Below, in pieces: positions 16,515-26,705 of a DNA stretch of 45,200 nt (positions are counted from its first letter, which is position 1; each line of letters begins with the position of its first letter). The notes beneath the pieces were generated by a model. That model searched no databases, was not told the DNA's origin, and saw only the letters and a program-made list of their open reading frames with translations. The position numbers and the translations under genes were made by a program. Source of the DNA: Planctomycetota bacterium (GTDB lineage Bacteria > Planctomycetota > UBA1135 > JADKAF01); the NCBI GenBank assembly GCA_016793245.1, contig JAEUHW010000072.1:1-45200 (forward strand). Reading direction: 5' to 3'.

Positions 16515-17831
16515 ATGACCGAGTCCCATCCCGCCGCGCCGGCATCGCCGAGCTCGGACCCCAGCGTCGCTTCCTCGTCCGCTTCTTCCGGTCCTGCGCC
16601 GCTCATCGTCGAGGACGCGCGCACGGCTCCGTCGGCCGGTGGCCGACCTGCTGCTCCGATCGCCGGAGGCTCGGACGTGATGGAACGGGCGATGGCGCGC
16701 TTCGCGAAGCAGCGTCACGCGCCCGCGGGAGACGACAGTCGCGACAAGAAGAGCGGCACGGTCGTGCGCGTGACCAAGGACGAGGTCTTCGTCGAGCTCG
16801 GGCCGCGCATGCAAGGGATCATCGCCCTCGCGCACTTCGAGACTCCGCCGTCGGAAGGTCAGGTGTTCGACTTCGTGCTGCACGGCATGAAGGACGACCT
16901 GTGGGTGCTCTCGCGGCGTGACGCGCAAGTGCTCGTCAGCCCCTCGGACATCGAGGTCGGCAAGCTCGTGAAGGCGAAGGTCGTCGGGTTCAACACCGGC
17001 GGCTTGGAACTCAAGGTCGGCAACGTGAACGCGTTCATGCCGGCCTCGCAGGTGGACCTGCACCACGTCGAGGACCTGGCGAGCTTCGGCGGCCAGACCT
17101 TGCTCTGCAAGGTGCTCGAGTTCGAGAACAAGGGCAAGCGCTCGCGGGTGACGCTCTCGCGCCGCGCGGTGCTCGCCGCCGAGCGCGACGTCGCCTTGAA
17201 GGAGTCCGTCGCGACGCTGCAGCCCGGTCAGGTCGTCACCGGCAAGGTGACGCGCCTCGAGCCGTTCGGCGCGTTCGTCGAGATCGCGCCCGGCGTCGAG
17301 GGCTTGCTCCACGTCTCCAACCTCTCGCGCCAGCGCGTCGAGGATCCGTCGAAGGTGCTGAGCGTCGGCCAATCGATCCAGGCTCAGATCACCGAGATCC
17401 AGAAGGGCGGGAAGCGCATCGGGCTCTCCATGAAGGCCCTCGAGGCGAACCCGTGGGACGAAGTCGCCGCGCGCTACGCCGAAGGCACGGTCGTGAAGGG
17501 CAAGGTGACGCGCGTCGCCGAGTTCGGCGCCTTCCTCGAGGTCGAGAAGGGGATCGAGGGCCTGGTCCACATCTCGCAGCTCTCCAGCGAGCGCGTGAAC
17601 CGCATCAACGACGCGGTGAAGGTCGGCCAGGAATTCCCCGTGCGCGTCGTGTCGGTCGACGCCGAGCGCGAGCGCCTCTCGCTCTCGCGCCTCGACGAGA
17701 CGGGCCACCTGATCGGCTCCGAGGACGCCGTGGATGCCGCCGAGATCGGCCAGGTCCTGAAGAAGACTCAGGAGGCCCCGCGCGGCATGAGCCTGGGCTC
17801 CCTCTTCAAGAAGGCGCTCGAGAAGAAGTAG
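16515..17831 (+). CDS. S1 RNA-binding domain protein (ribosomal protein S1-like, four S1 repeats)
   Basis: The 438-residue protein has a Ser/Ala/Pro-rich N-terminal tail (about 75 residues) and then four S1/OB-fold repeats at about 78-135, 148-215, 238-308 and 327-395. Repeats 3 and 4 are the most typical: VTGKVTRLEPFGAFVEIAPG ... EGLLHVSNLS, and VKGKVTRVAEFGAFLEVEKG ... EGLVHISQLS. Ribosomal S1 brings mRNA to the 30S subunit; shorter four-repeat forms occur outside the Proteobacteria. It could be the main S1 of this organism or a paralogue. A short basic C-terminal tail (SLFKKALEKK) ends 16 bp before a long inverted repeat shared with the convergent aconitase-family gene. Confidence 0.85.
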   Translation: MTESHPAAPASPSSDPSVASSSASSGPAPLIVEDARTAPSAGGRPAAPIAGGSDVMERAMARFAKQRHAPAGDDSRDKKSGTVVRVTKDEVFVELGPRMQGIIALAHFETPPSEGQVFDFVLHGMKDDLWVLSRRDAQVLVSPSDIEVGKLVKAKVVGFNTGGLELKVGNVNAFMPASQVDLHHVEDLASFGGQTLLCKVLEFENKGKRSRVTLSRRAVLAAERDVALKESVATLQPGQVVTGKVTRLEPFGAFVEIAPGVEGLLHVSNLSRQRVEDPSKVLSVGQSIQAQITEIQKGGKRIGLSMKALEANPWDEVAARYAEGTVVKGKVTRVAEFGAFLEVEKGIEGLVHISQLSSERVNRINDAVKVGQEFPVRVVSVDAERERLSLSRLDETGHLIGSEDAVDAAEIGQVLKKTQEAPRGMSLGSLFKKALEKK

Positions 17832-17847
17832 CCGCCAGCACCCACTT

Positions 17848-17961
17848 ACCCCGGACGTACGGTGCCAGGAACATTTTCACCGGGGTCGTTCGCGCGCTAC
17901 CCGATCGCGGTGGCGTCATTCGACCCCGGTGAAAATGTTCCTGGCACCGTACGTCCGGGGT
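17848..17961. repeat. 39-bp perfect inverted repeat at a convergent junction
   Basis: Arms 17848-17886 and 17923-17961 are perfect inverse complements around a 36-nt loop. The arm sequence equals that of the element at 5178-5364 (core GGTGCCAGGAACATTTTC, ends ACCCCGG/CCGGGGT). The loop shares GCGCTAC and GATCG blocks with the loops there, so the whole ~114-bp unit appears homologous. It fills the space between the S1-protein gene and the aconitase-family gene and abuts the latter's TAG stop (17962-17964). It is predicted to form a very stable stem in RNA from either strand, fitting a bidirectional terminator (inference). Confidence 0.88.
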
Positions 17962-19980
<2,019 letters not shown>

Positions 19981-20096
19981 GGAGGGGTCTCCGCGAATCG
20001 TATCGGCCAGGAGGGAAGCCGGTCAGGATAGCGCATCGAGCGCGGGCTCCCAGGGGGCGCGGCAAAAGTCGGGCGAGAAATGCGCGAGCCCGGCGC

Positions 20097-20114
20097 GCCG
20101 CCCCGCGGGGCGGC
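20097..20114 (-). terminator. GC palindrome after the P-domain protein gene
   Basis: GCCGCCCCGCGGGGCGGC is an 18-bp palindrome, 26 bp past the stop of the minus-strand gene ending at 20141. There is no U-run. It is a possible terminator between this gene and the aconitase-family gene. Confidence 0.4.
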
Positions 20115-20140
20115 TCACCGGGCTCTCGGGCGCGCCCTTC

Positions 20141-22078
20141 TCAGCGCTTCCAGCTCGTCGAGGTACCGCTCTTGCGGCGCAGCTCGATCAGCGTCGAGTA
20201 CTCGATCGTGCCCTGGGCCGTCGGCACGCTGAGCCGGATCGGCAGCACGTGCGAGAGCGGCGCCTCGGGCCCCGCTTCCGGCAGGCCCGTGCCCTGGAGC
20301 GCGCCCGTGCGGAACGCGAAGCCCTTCTTCGGGTTCGAGATCGAGAACGACGGGAGCAGGGAGTCCACGAGCGGATCGAAGGTGACGACCGTCGAGGCGT
20401 CGGCGCCGTCGATGATCAGGCTGGCGAACGGCAGGTTGATCGCGGCGGCGTCTCCGATCTGGAGGGCCATGTCGCCGGTCGGAACGATGGGCTGGCCCGT
20501 GGAGTGCGCGAGGAGCCCGCTCACGGAGATCACCTGGCCCACGCCGACGAGCTCGGTCGCCGCGGACTTCGTCGCGTGGAGCAGCGGCGCATGGAGCGGG
20601 CTCCGCTTCCAGTCGAAGCGCGCGCGGGTGCTCGCGTCGATCACGGTCGTGTAGGCGCACTCGATCGTCGCGGTGCCGCGCGCCAGGAGCAGGCCCGCGC
20701 CATGGAGAGCGACCTCGACCTCGACGTTCGCGATGCCGGTCTCGTCCTGATTCAGGAGACCGAGGAGATCGGCGAGGTTCGCCCCCGTGACGGAGACCGA
20801 GAAGGCGCCGTTCTTCGCGCTGAACGAGCCCTTCAACGCGTTGATGGCTTCGCTCTGCGAGGCGAACTTGCCTTTCGCATCGAGGATGCCCGCGGGCGCG
20901 ATCGACGAACCGTTGAGGCCGATCATGAGCGCCGCGCCGCTCAGATCCGAGGCGAGCCCCGCCACCGGCAGCGTGCCCGAGAGCGTGAGGGTGTCGGAGT
21001 TGGAGGATCCGCCGGTGGCGATGATGGGCTCGCGGTCGATCGTGAACGCGGCCTTGCTCACGAGCAAGCTCGCCTTGCGACCGGGCACGACGTTGCGCGC
21101 CGTCGATTGGATCCGGAGCTCCCAGGAGTCGAGCGTACCGGCATCGCCCGAGAGATCGTCGGTGACGGTGAGCGTCCACGTGCCGTTCGGGTCCTCCCCG
21201 ACGAACGCGCCGAACGCGCCTTCGGCGCAGAGCTCCGGTTGCACGGTGAGATTCGTGTAGATCGCATCGGTCACGGTGGTCGTCGCGCGATCGAAGAAGC
21301 GCGTGCCGTTGAACACGTCGTCGTTGCCGGCGCCGTTGTCCGTCGTGATCGTGACCACGGTGCCGCGCGGCGAGCGCAGCGTGATGTCGAGGTCGGCCGC
21401 GAAGGCGTGTCGCAGCGAGGTGAGGAGCTCGAGCTCGTGCAGGTAGCGCTCCGCGCCGCTGACTTCGATGGTCGCGACGTTCGCCGTGAGATCGACGATG
21501 GTCATCGGGCCGCTCGAGGCATGGCTCGTCGAGAGCATCTCGGGGGCCGTGTTGTCGGCGGCGATGAGCACGCTCCAGGTGAAGCTGCCGGTATCGCCCG
21601 CGAGGTCATCGACGATGGTGAGCGTCCAGGTCCCGTTCGGGTTCTCGCCGCGGAAGCGGGCCAATGCGCCCTCCGGTGCGAGCGTCGGTTGAGCGACCAG
21701 GTTCTGGTAGATCGCGTCGGTCACCGGCGTCGGGGCATCGTCGTCGAAGAGCGTGCCGAGGAACACGTTGTCGTTGCCCGCGCCGTTGTCGGTGCTGATC
21801 GTCACCACCGTGCCCTGCGGAGAGGTGAGCGTGATGTCCATGTCCGCAGCGAAGGTATGCGTGATGCTCGTGACCAGGCTGAGATCCTGGAGCACCGGCG
21901 CGGCGCCGCTCACGACGATCGTCGACGTGCTGGTGGCGACGTCGGAGATGACGGTCGCGTTGCGGTTCGAGTAGGTGGTGCCGGAGTCGGTCGGGAGCTG
22001 CGCGCGCAGCACAGGCGCGGCGCAGACCAGGATCGGGAGCAGGGCCTTGCTGGCCGTCGGACGGAAGACGCTCACCAT
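20141..22078 (-). CDS. Secreted protein with two proprotein-convertase P domains
   Basis: The 645-residue product has a signal peptide (MVSVFRPTASKALLPILVCA, cleavage near LRAQ). Two consecutive P/Homo-B domains follow, each about 130 residues. The first has ITHTFAADMDITLTSPQGTV and ENPNGTWTLTIVDDLAGDTG. The second has LRHAFAADLDITLRSPRGTV and EDPNGTWTLTVTDDLSGDAG. The C-terminal ~330 residues hold Ser/Ala-rich beta-type segments with no recognised family. No subtilisin-type protease domain is present, so the P domains stand alone, probably as binding or stability modules. The ATG at 22078 follows a GAGG site. The near-identity of the two P domains suggests recent duplication or strong constraint. 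Confidence 0.85.
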   Translation of the reverse strand: MVSVFRPTASKALLPILVCAAPVLRAQLPTDSGTTYSNRNATVISDVATSTSTIVVSGAAPVLQDLSLVTSITHTFAADMDITLTSPQGTVVTISTDNGAGNDNVFLGTLFDDDAPTPVTDAIYQNLVAQPTLAPEGALARFRGENPNGTWTLTIVDDLAGDTGSFTWSVLIAADNTAPEMLSTSHASSGPMTIVDLTANVATIEVSGAERYLHELELLTSLRHAFAADLDITLRSPRGTVVTITTDNGAGNDDVFNGTRFFDRATTTVTDAIYTNLTVQPELCAEGAFGAFVGEDPNGTWTLTVTDDLSGDAGTLDSWELRIQSTARNVVPGRKASLLVSKAAFTIDREPIIATGGSSNSDTLTLSGTLPVAGLASDLSGAALMIGLNGSSIAPAGILDAKGKFASQSEAINALKGSFSAKNGAFSVSVTGANLADLLGLLNQDETGIANVEVEVALHGAGLLLARGTATIECAYTTVIDASTRARFDWKRSPLHAPLLHATKSAATELVGVGQVISVSGLLAHSTGQPIVPTGDMALQIGDAAAINLPFASLIIDGADASTVVTFDPLVDSLLPSFSISNPKKGFAFRTGALQGTGLPEAGPEAPLSHVLPIRLSVPTAQGTIEYSTLIELRRKSGTSTSWKR

Positions 22079-22240
22079 GAGTTTGCCTCGCTGGAAGGGG
22101 CGGAACGGTTTCGTTCCGCCTCTTCGCGCGGGCCGGCGCGGCGGCCCGAGCGCGAGAAGCGCTTTCCTAGACACCTAAGGGGCGCGCGAGGCGCCGGAGC
22201 GAAGTTCAGAGAGCGAGCAAGAATTGCTCACGAACGAGCC

Positions 22241-22260
22241 GCAGCGCCGTCAGGCGCTGC
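22241..22260 (-). terminator. Perfect 8-bp hairpin after the symporter gene
   Basis: GCAGCGCC-GTCA-GGCGCTGC lies about 50 bp downstream of the symporter stop (minus strand). The 229-bp gap between the symporter and the P-domain gene holds no likely gene. This is the clearest stem in it. Confidence 0.45.
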
Positions 22261-22307
22261 GCCAGCAAGCATCTGAGAGGCTGTATCCTCGATCTCTGCT
22301 CAGGCTC

Positions 22308-23813
22308 TCAGAGCTCGAGGAGCATGTCGATGTCGCGCGGCAGAGGGCGCGGCGGCGTGGCGCGCGCCACGACGAGGAAGACCAGCAGCGAGAGCAAGAG
22401 CGCGGCGGCGCCGCGATCGAAGCCGTGGGGCAAGCGCAGGTCGACGCCGCAGAGCCGCTGCGCGATCTCCACCCCGAAGGTCGCCGCGAGCCCGGTCGCC
22501 ATCGAAGCGCAGGCGGCGGTCGCGTGGGCGCGTTTCCAGTTGAGGCCGATCGCCACCGTCGGCACGAGCGCGGCCGCGAAGGTGCTCCAGCCGAAGGAGC
22601 CGAGGAACGCCACGAGCTCGCGGCTGCCGAGCGCGAAGCCGAGCGCTGCGCCTCCGAGGGCGACCGTCGCAACGCGCGCCCAGCGCAATTCGTGTCGCGG
22701 CGGCGCCCAGCCGAAGGCGCGCGGCAAGTCGCGCACGAGGGCGGCCGCGCCTAGGTTCAGGAACGCGTCGGCGGTCGACATGATCGCCGCGAAGAGCGCG
22801 GCGAAGACCACGCCGGCGACCCAGGGCTCCGCGCAGAGCTCGAGGAACGCCGGAGCCGCTCGATCGGCGGTCGCCAGCGGTTCGACGCGGCCTTGCAGCA
22901 CGAGCGCGCGCATGCCGACGCCGAGCACGAGCCAGAGCAAGGTCGCGATCGTGCCGGTCAGGATCGTGAGCGGCAGGATGCGACGCAGGTCGGCGATGCG
23001 GCGGAACATCAGGTTCTTCGTGACGATGTGCGGCTGCCCCGAGCCGCCGAGCGCGAAGAGGAAGAACCACGAGAGGCAGGTCACGGCGCCCTGCGTGCCG
23101 AACGGGCCGAGGGCCGCGGCGTCGTCCTCCGCGATCGTGCGGAACGCCTCGGCGTAGCCGCCTTCGAACTGCGCGCGCACCGCGAAGAAGACCAGCGCGC
23201 TCGCCGCCATCATCATCGCGCCTTGCAAGAGGTCGGTGGCCACCGAGGCCAACGCTCCACCGAGGACGCAGTAGCCGACGAGCACGGCGGTCGCGAGGAC
23301 GGCACACGTCGTGGCGCCGGCCTCCGCGACGAGAGAGCTCTGCGCGAGGAGCCCCTGCAGCACGAGCGCCATCGCCGCGATCTGCGTCGCGAGATAGGCC
23401 AGCACTCCGGCGGCGATCGCGAGCGCCGAGAGGCCGCGCACCGCTTCGCTGTCGTAGCGCGCGGCGAGCGCCTCGGGGAGCGAGAGCGCGCCGCGTACCT
23501 CGGCGAGGAGCCGGAGGCGCTTGCCGACGAGGGCGGTCGAGAGGCAGGTGCCGAGGATGCCCGACACGACCATCCACATCGACGAGAGCCCGTCGCGATA
23601 GACGAGTCCCGGCCCCCCGACGAACGCGAACCCGCTCATCACGCTGGAGAAGAGCGCGACCGCGGTGACCCAGGGCCCGAGGCGCCGACCGGCGACGAAG
23701 TAGTCGCGCGCATCGCGCGTGCGCCGCAGCGCCCAGAGCCCGATCGCGAGGCAGGCGACGAAGTAGAGCGCGACGAGGACCAGCGGTAGAGCGCTGGAGG
23801 TGGCCGCGATCAC
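22308..23813 (-). CDS. Sodium/solute symporter (SSS family)
   Basis: The 501-residue protein starts MIAATSSALPLVLVALYFVA from a GTG at 23813 and has about 13 hydrophobic spans. Family signatures include TRDARDYFVAGRRLGPWVTA near the N-terminus, SSVMSGFAFVGGPGLVYRDG, and a Na+-site-like region FAAIMSTADAFLNLGAAALV. These fit Na+-coupled transporters of the SSS family (for example PanF/PutP-like). The substrate cannot be assigned. The GTG start overlaps the stop of the upstream small membrane protein (GTGA), so the two are translationally coupled and may form one transporter complex. Confidence 0.88.
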   Translation of the reverse strand: MIAATSSALPLVLVALYFVACLAIGLWALRRTRDARDYFVAGRRLGPWVTAVALFSSVMSGFAFVGGPGLVYRDGLSSMWMVVSGILGTCLSTALVGKRLRLLAEVRGALSLPEALAARYDSEAVRGLSALAIAAGVLAYLATQIAAMALVLQGLLAQSSLVAEAGATTCAVLATAVLVGYCVLGGALASVATDLLQGAMMMAASALVFFAVRAQFEGGYAEAFRTIAEDDAAALGPFGTQGAVTCLSWFFLFALGGSGQPHIVTKNLMFRRIADLRRILPLTILTGTIATLLWLVLGVGMRALVLQGRVEPLATADRAAPAFLELCAEPWVAGVVFAALFAAIMSTADAFLNLGAAALVRDLPRAFGWAPPRHELRWARVATVALGGAALGFALGSRELVAFLGSFGWSTFAAALVPTVAIGLNWKRAHATAACASMATGLAATFGVEIAQRLCGVDLRLPHGFDRGAAALLLSLLVFLVVARATPPRPLPRDIDMLLEL

Positions 23814-24355
23814 CGGTGGGTCTCCGCGGAGCTGCGGTCGCGCTCGGCGAGCAGCGCCGCGAAGCGCACCTCCGAGCTCGGCGGCCAGATCAACGCTCGG
23901 AAGTGCAGCACGTAGGCCCACGCGAAGAGCGCCTCCGCGGGCCAGAGGCCGAAGAGCAGCCAGGCGCTGCCCGGCGGCAATCCGGCGAGTCCATCTCGCG
24001 CGTGCGGAGCTCCTCGATGGACGAACCAGAGCGCGCTGGCCGCTCCCGCGACGGCGAGGGCCGCGAGCGTGAAGGCGCCGCGCCCGCGCCGCAGCTTCTG
24101 GCCGCCGCCGAAGCCGAGGGCGAGCAACGCGAAGAGGGCGACCAGCGCTCCCGCGCCGTAGAGGAGGGTCGGGGCGGAGAGCGGCGCCGCGGCCTCGAAG
24201 CTCTCGGGAGCCACGCGCAGGATCGGCAGCCGCGGGTGAGGTTCGCCGCCCTCGAGAGGAGCGACGGGCAGGGCGCAGAGCCAGATCAGCGCGGCGGCTT
24301 GCGCGAGCAGCCCCGAGAAGAGGGCGGGCAGGGCGAGCGGCGGAAGGCGGCACAT
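23810..24355 (-). CDS. Small membrane protein coupled to the SSS symporter
   Basis: The 181-residue product starts MCRLPPLALPALFSGLLAQA and shows four hydrophobic spans (about 8-28, 65-85, 95-112 and 135-160) with a soluble C-terminal tail. Its TGA overlaps the GTG of the symporter gene. Several SSS transporters have a small helical partner gene directly upstream (for example the DUF485, DUF997 and DUF4212 types). This protein is longer and is not clearly one of them, so a partner role is inferred from context. An AT-rich stretch (TTTTATC, 24367-24373) just upstream may hold its promoter. Confidence 0.6.
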   Translation of the reverse strand: MCRLPPLALPALFSGLLAQAAALIWLCALPVAPLEGGEPHPRLPILRVAPESFEAAAPLSAPTLLYGAGALVALFALLALGFGGGQKLRRGRGAFTLAALAVAGAASALWFVHRGAPHARDGLAGLPPGSAWLLFGLWPAEALFAWAYVLHFRALIWPPSSEVRFAALLAERDRSSAETHR

Positions 24356-24788
24356 GGAGCGCGGCGTTTTATCCGAGCGCGATCGAACGAGCCACGTCCG
24401 CCAGAGGCCGCGCGGGCTTCGGGAGCGGGTCGAAAAGAAAAACAGAAGATCTGGCGGGTGACGGTGGGCTTTGACGTGTTGGAGGTTGGAGCGAACACGG
24501 GCGGTCTCCGCCCGAGAGTTCGAAGGTTGCCTGCTGGGGTGCGTCCTCTGTGGGGGAGGACGCACCCCTCTTATCGCAAGATTCGTCCGTCCGTATCCCT
24601 CTCGCCTATCGCGACACCTATGCCGTGTCGGCCGGGGCCCGGAGCCCTCCGTGCGCAGCGCGGAGAAGCGCCGGCCCCGGCCGGTGCGGTCGCACCCGCG
24701 GCTCGGTGACAACGCCCGTCACGGAAGAGAGAATGCCGGGCTCGCAGCGCCTGAAGCGGCGCTCAGGAAGAGCCACGAGCATCCCCTC
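24356..24788. other. 433-bp divergent intergenic region upstream of htpG
   Basis: No convincing protein gene is seen. It contains an A-rich stretch (about 24430-24450), a TTGACG hexamer at 24471 without a good -10 box, a small GGGCGG/CCGCCC stem near 24500, and a strong hairpin at 24536-24568 listed separately. The htpG reading frame stays open through part of it, but that upstream part is not HtpG-like. No CIRCE inverted repeat was seen. A long htpG leader or a small RNA gene is possible. Confidence 0.5.
24536..24568 (+). terminator. 13-bp perfect hairpin followed by TCTTAT, upstream of htpG
   Basis: GGGGTGCGTCCTC (24536-24548), a 7-nt loop and GAGGACGCACCCC (24556-24568) pair perfectly, then TCTTAT follows. 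It lies 220 bp before the htpG ATG. It may end a short upstream RNA or control htpG by attenuation. Confidence 0.5.
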
Positions 24789-26705
24789 ATGACCACCGAG
24801 ACACTCTCCTTCCAGGCCGAGGTCGGGCGCGTCCTGCACCTCGTCGTGCATTCGCTCTACACCCACAAGGAGATCTTCCTCCGGGAGCTCCTCTCCAACG
24901 CCTCCGATGCGATCGACAAGCTGCGCTTCCGCGCGCTGACCGAGCACGGGTTGATGGCCGGCGACGAAGAGCCGCGGATCCGCATCGCCGCCGACCCCGC
25001 CGCAGGCACGCTCACCATCTCCGACGACGGCGTCGGCATGACGCGCGCGGAGCTCGTCGAGAACCTGGGCACCGTCGCTTCTTCGGGCACGCGGCGCTTC
25101 CTCGAGGCCGCGGAGAAGGGCGGTCCGAACCTGATCGGCAGCTTCGGGGTCGGCTTCTACTCCTCGTTCCTCGTCGCGGATCGCGTGCGCGTCGTGACGC
25201 GGGCCGCCGGGGCCGGCGAGGCGTGGGCCTGGGCTTCCGATGGCCAGGAGCAATTCACGTTGGAGCCCGCGACGCGCAGCAAGCGCGGCACCGACGTCGT
25301 CCTGCATCTGAAGGACGAGCAGAAGGAGTTCCTGCAGGACTACAAGCTGAAGACGCTGGTGCGGAGCTACTCCGACTTCCTCTCGCACCCGATCGAGCTT
25401 TACGTGCTGCAGCCGAAGCCGATCCTCGAGGACGGCAAGGTCGATCGCGATGCGCCCGACGTTCGGCAGTGGGAGCGCGTGAATCAGGCGCAGGCGCTCT
25501 GGCGCCGACCGAAGAGCGAGATCCGCGCGGAGGAATACACGTCCTTCTACGAGCACCTCTCGCACGACCACCGCGCGCCGCTCGCATGGACGCACTTCCA
25601 AGTCGAAGGGCGGCAGAGCTTCACGGGCCTGCTCTACGTGCCGGAGCGCCTCGAGGCCTTCGAGCTGCAGCGCACGGAGAACAAGGGGATCCGCCTCTTC
25701 GTGCGCCGCGTGTTCGTGACGCAGGAGTGCAAGGAGCTCCTGCCCGAGTACCTGCGCTTCCTGCGCGGCCTCATCGACTCCGATGACCTCCCTCTCAACG
25801 TCTCGCGTGAGACGCTGCAGTTCGATCGCGTGACGGCTGCGATCCGGAAGTCCGTGACGAAGAAGGCGCTCGACCTGCTCGAGGAGCTCGCGAGCGAGGA
25901 GACGAAGGAAGGCGAGACGCCGCGTTACGAGAAGCTCTGGCGCGGCTTCGGCGCGCTCCTGAAGGAAGGCCTGCACGACGACTTCGAGAACAAGGACCGT
26001 CTGCTCGAGCTCCTGCGCTTCCCCTCCACGCACGGCGAAGGGCTCACCTCGCTCGCGCAGTACAAGGCGCGCATGAAGGAGGGCCAGGAGAAGATCTACT
26101 ACCTGGTTGGCGACTCGCTCGCCTCGCTCCGCCGCAGCCCGTACCTCGAAGCGCTGAGCTCGCGCGGCTACGAGGTGCTGCTGCTCGATCAGCCCGGCAT
26201 CGACGACTGGGTCGTGGGGCAGATCTACGAGTACCAGGAGCTGGAGCTCGTCTCGGCGGCGCACGGCGATCTCGCGCTGCCGGAGAAGGAGGCGTCCGAC
26301 TCGCCGCCTGCCGCGGAGCAGCAGCAGGAGCTCGAGCCGCTCGTCGCGCGCATGAAGGAAGTGCTCGCCTCGCGCGTGAAGGACGTCCGCATCTCGAAGC
26401 GCCTCACCGGCTCGCCGTGCTGCCTCGTCGCCGACGAGGGGCGCATGTCGGCCACGCTCGAGCGCGCGATGCGCGCGCATGACCAGAGCTTCCAAGGCTC
26501 GCAGCGCGTCTTCGAGATCAACCCCTCGCACCCGCTGATCGCGAATCTGCGCTCGAAGGTCGATGGCGGCGCGGCGAAGCTCTCGGACTGGACGCTGCTG
26601 CTCTACGATCAGGCGTTGCTCGCCGAGGGCTCGCCGATCTCCGATCCGGCGGAGTTCGCGCGGCGCATGACCGAGCTGCTCACGGAAGCCAGCGCGCGCG
26701 CTTGA
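24789..26705 (+). CDS. htpG: Chaperone HtpG (Hsp90 family)
   Basis: The 638-residue protein is a full-length bacterial Hsp90. The GHKL ATPase domain has the N-box ELLSNASDAIDKLRF (about 32-47), SDDGVGMT (about 78) and IGSFGVGFYSSFLVADRV (about 116). The middle domain has RGTDVVLHLKDEQKEF and LPLNVSRETLQ. The C-terminal dimerisation domain ends near LTEASARA, without the eukaryotic MEEVD tail. HtpG remodels client proteins in the cytoplasm using ATP. The ATG at 24789 gives the standard N-terminus TETLSFQAEVGRVL; longer frames upstream are not HtpG-like. The TGA overlaps the TTG of the next gene, so it heads a three-gene overlapping operon. Confidence 0.97.
   Translation: MTTETLSFQAEVGRVLHLVVHSLYTHKEIFLRELLSNASDAIDKLRFRALTEHGLMAGDEEPRIRIAADPAAGTLTISDDGVGMTRAELVENLGTVASSGTRRFLEAAEKGGPNLIGSFGVGFYSSFLVADRVRVVTRAAGAGEAWAWASDGQEQFTLEPATRSKRGTDVVLHLKDEQKEFLQDYKLKTLVRSYSDFLSHPIELYVLQPKPILEDGKVDRDAPDVRQWERVNQAQALWRRPKSEIRAEEYTSFYEHLSHDHRAPLAWTHFQVEGRQSFTGLLYVPERLEAFELQRTENKGIRLFVRRVFVTQECKELLPEYLRFLRGLIDSDDLPLNVSRETLQFDRVTAAIRKSVTKKALDLLEELASEETKEGETPRYEKLWRGFGALLKEGLHDDFENKDRLLELLRFPSTHGEGLTSLAQYKARMKEGQEKIYYLVGDSLASLRRSPYLEALSSRGYEVLLLDQPGIDDWVVGQIYEYQELELVSAAHGDLALPEKEASDSPPAAEQQQELEPLVARMKEVLASRVKDVRISKRLTGSPCCLVADEGRMSATLERAMRAHDQSFQGSQRVFEINPSHPLIANLRSKVDGGAAKLSDWTLLLYDQALLAEGSPISDPAEFARRMTELLTEASARA

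Noticed and set aside
16345..16545. 66-codon minus-strand frame between gltA and the S1 gene
   Set aside because: Overlaps the S1 start, is Arg/Gly-rich and has no ribosome-binding site; probably a shadow.
24481..24540. tRNA-like TTCGA segment upstream of htpG
   Set aside because: No acceptor stem, D-arm or anticodon arm could be fitted around it.
24471..24788. N-terminal extension of htpG in the same frame
   Set aside because: Not similar to Hsp90; it crosses a strong hairpin; the standard start is at 24789.
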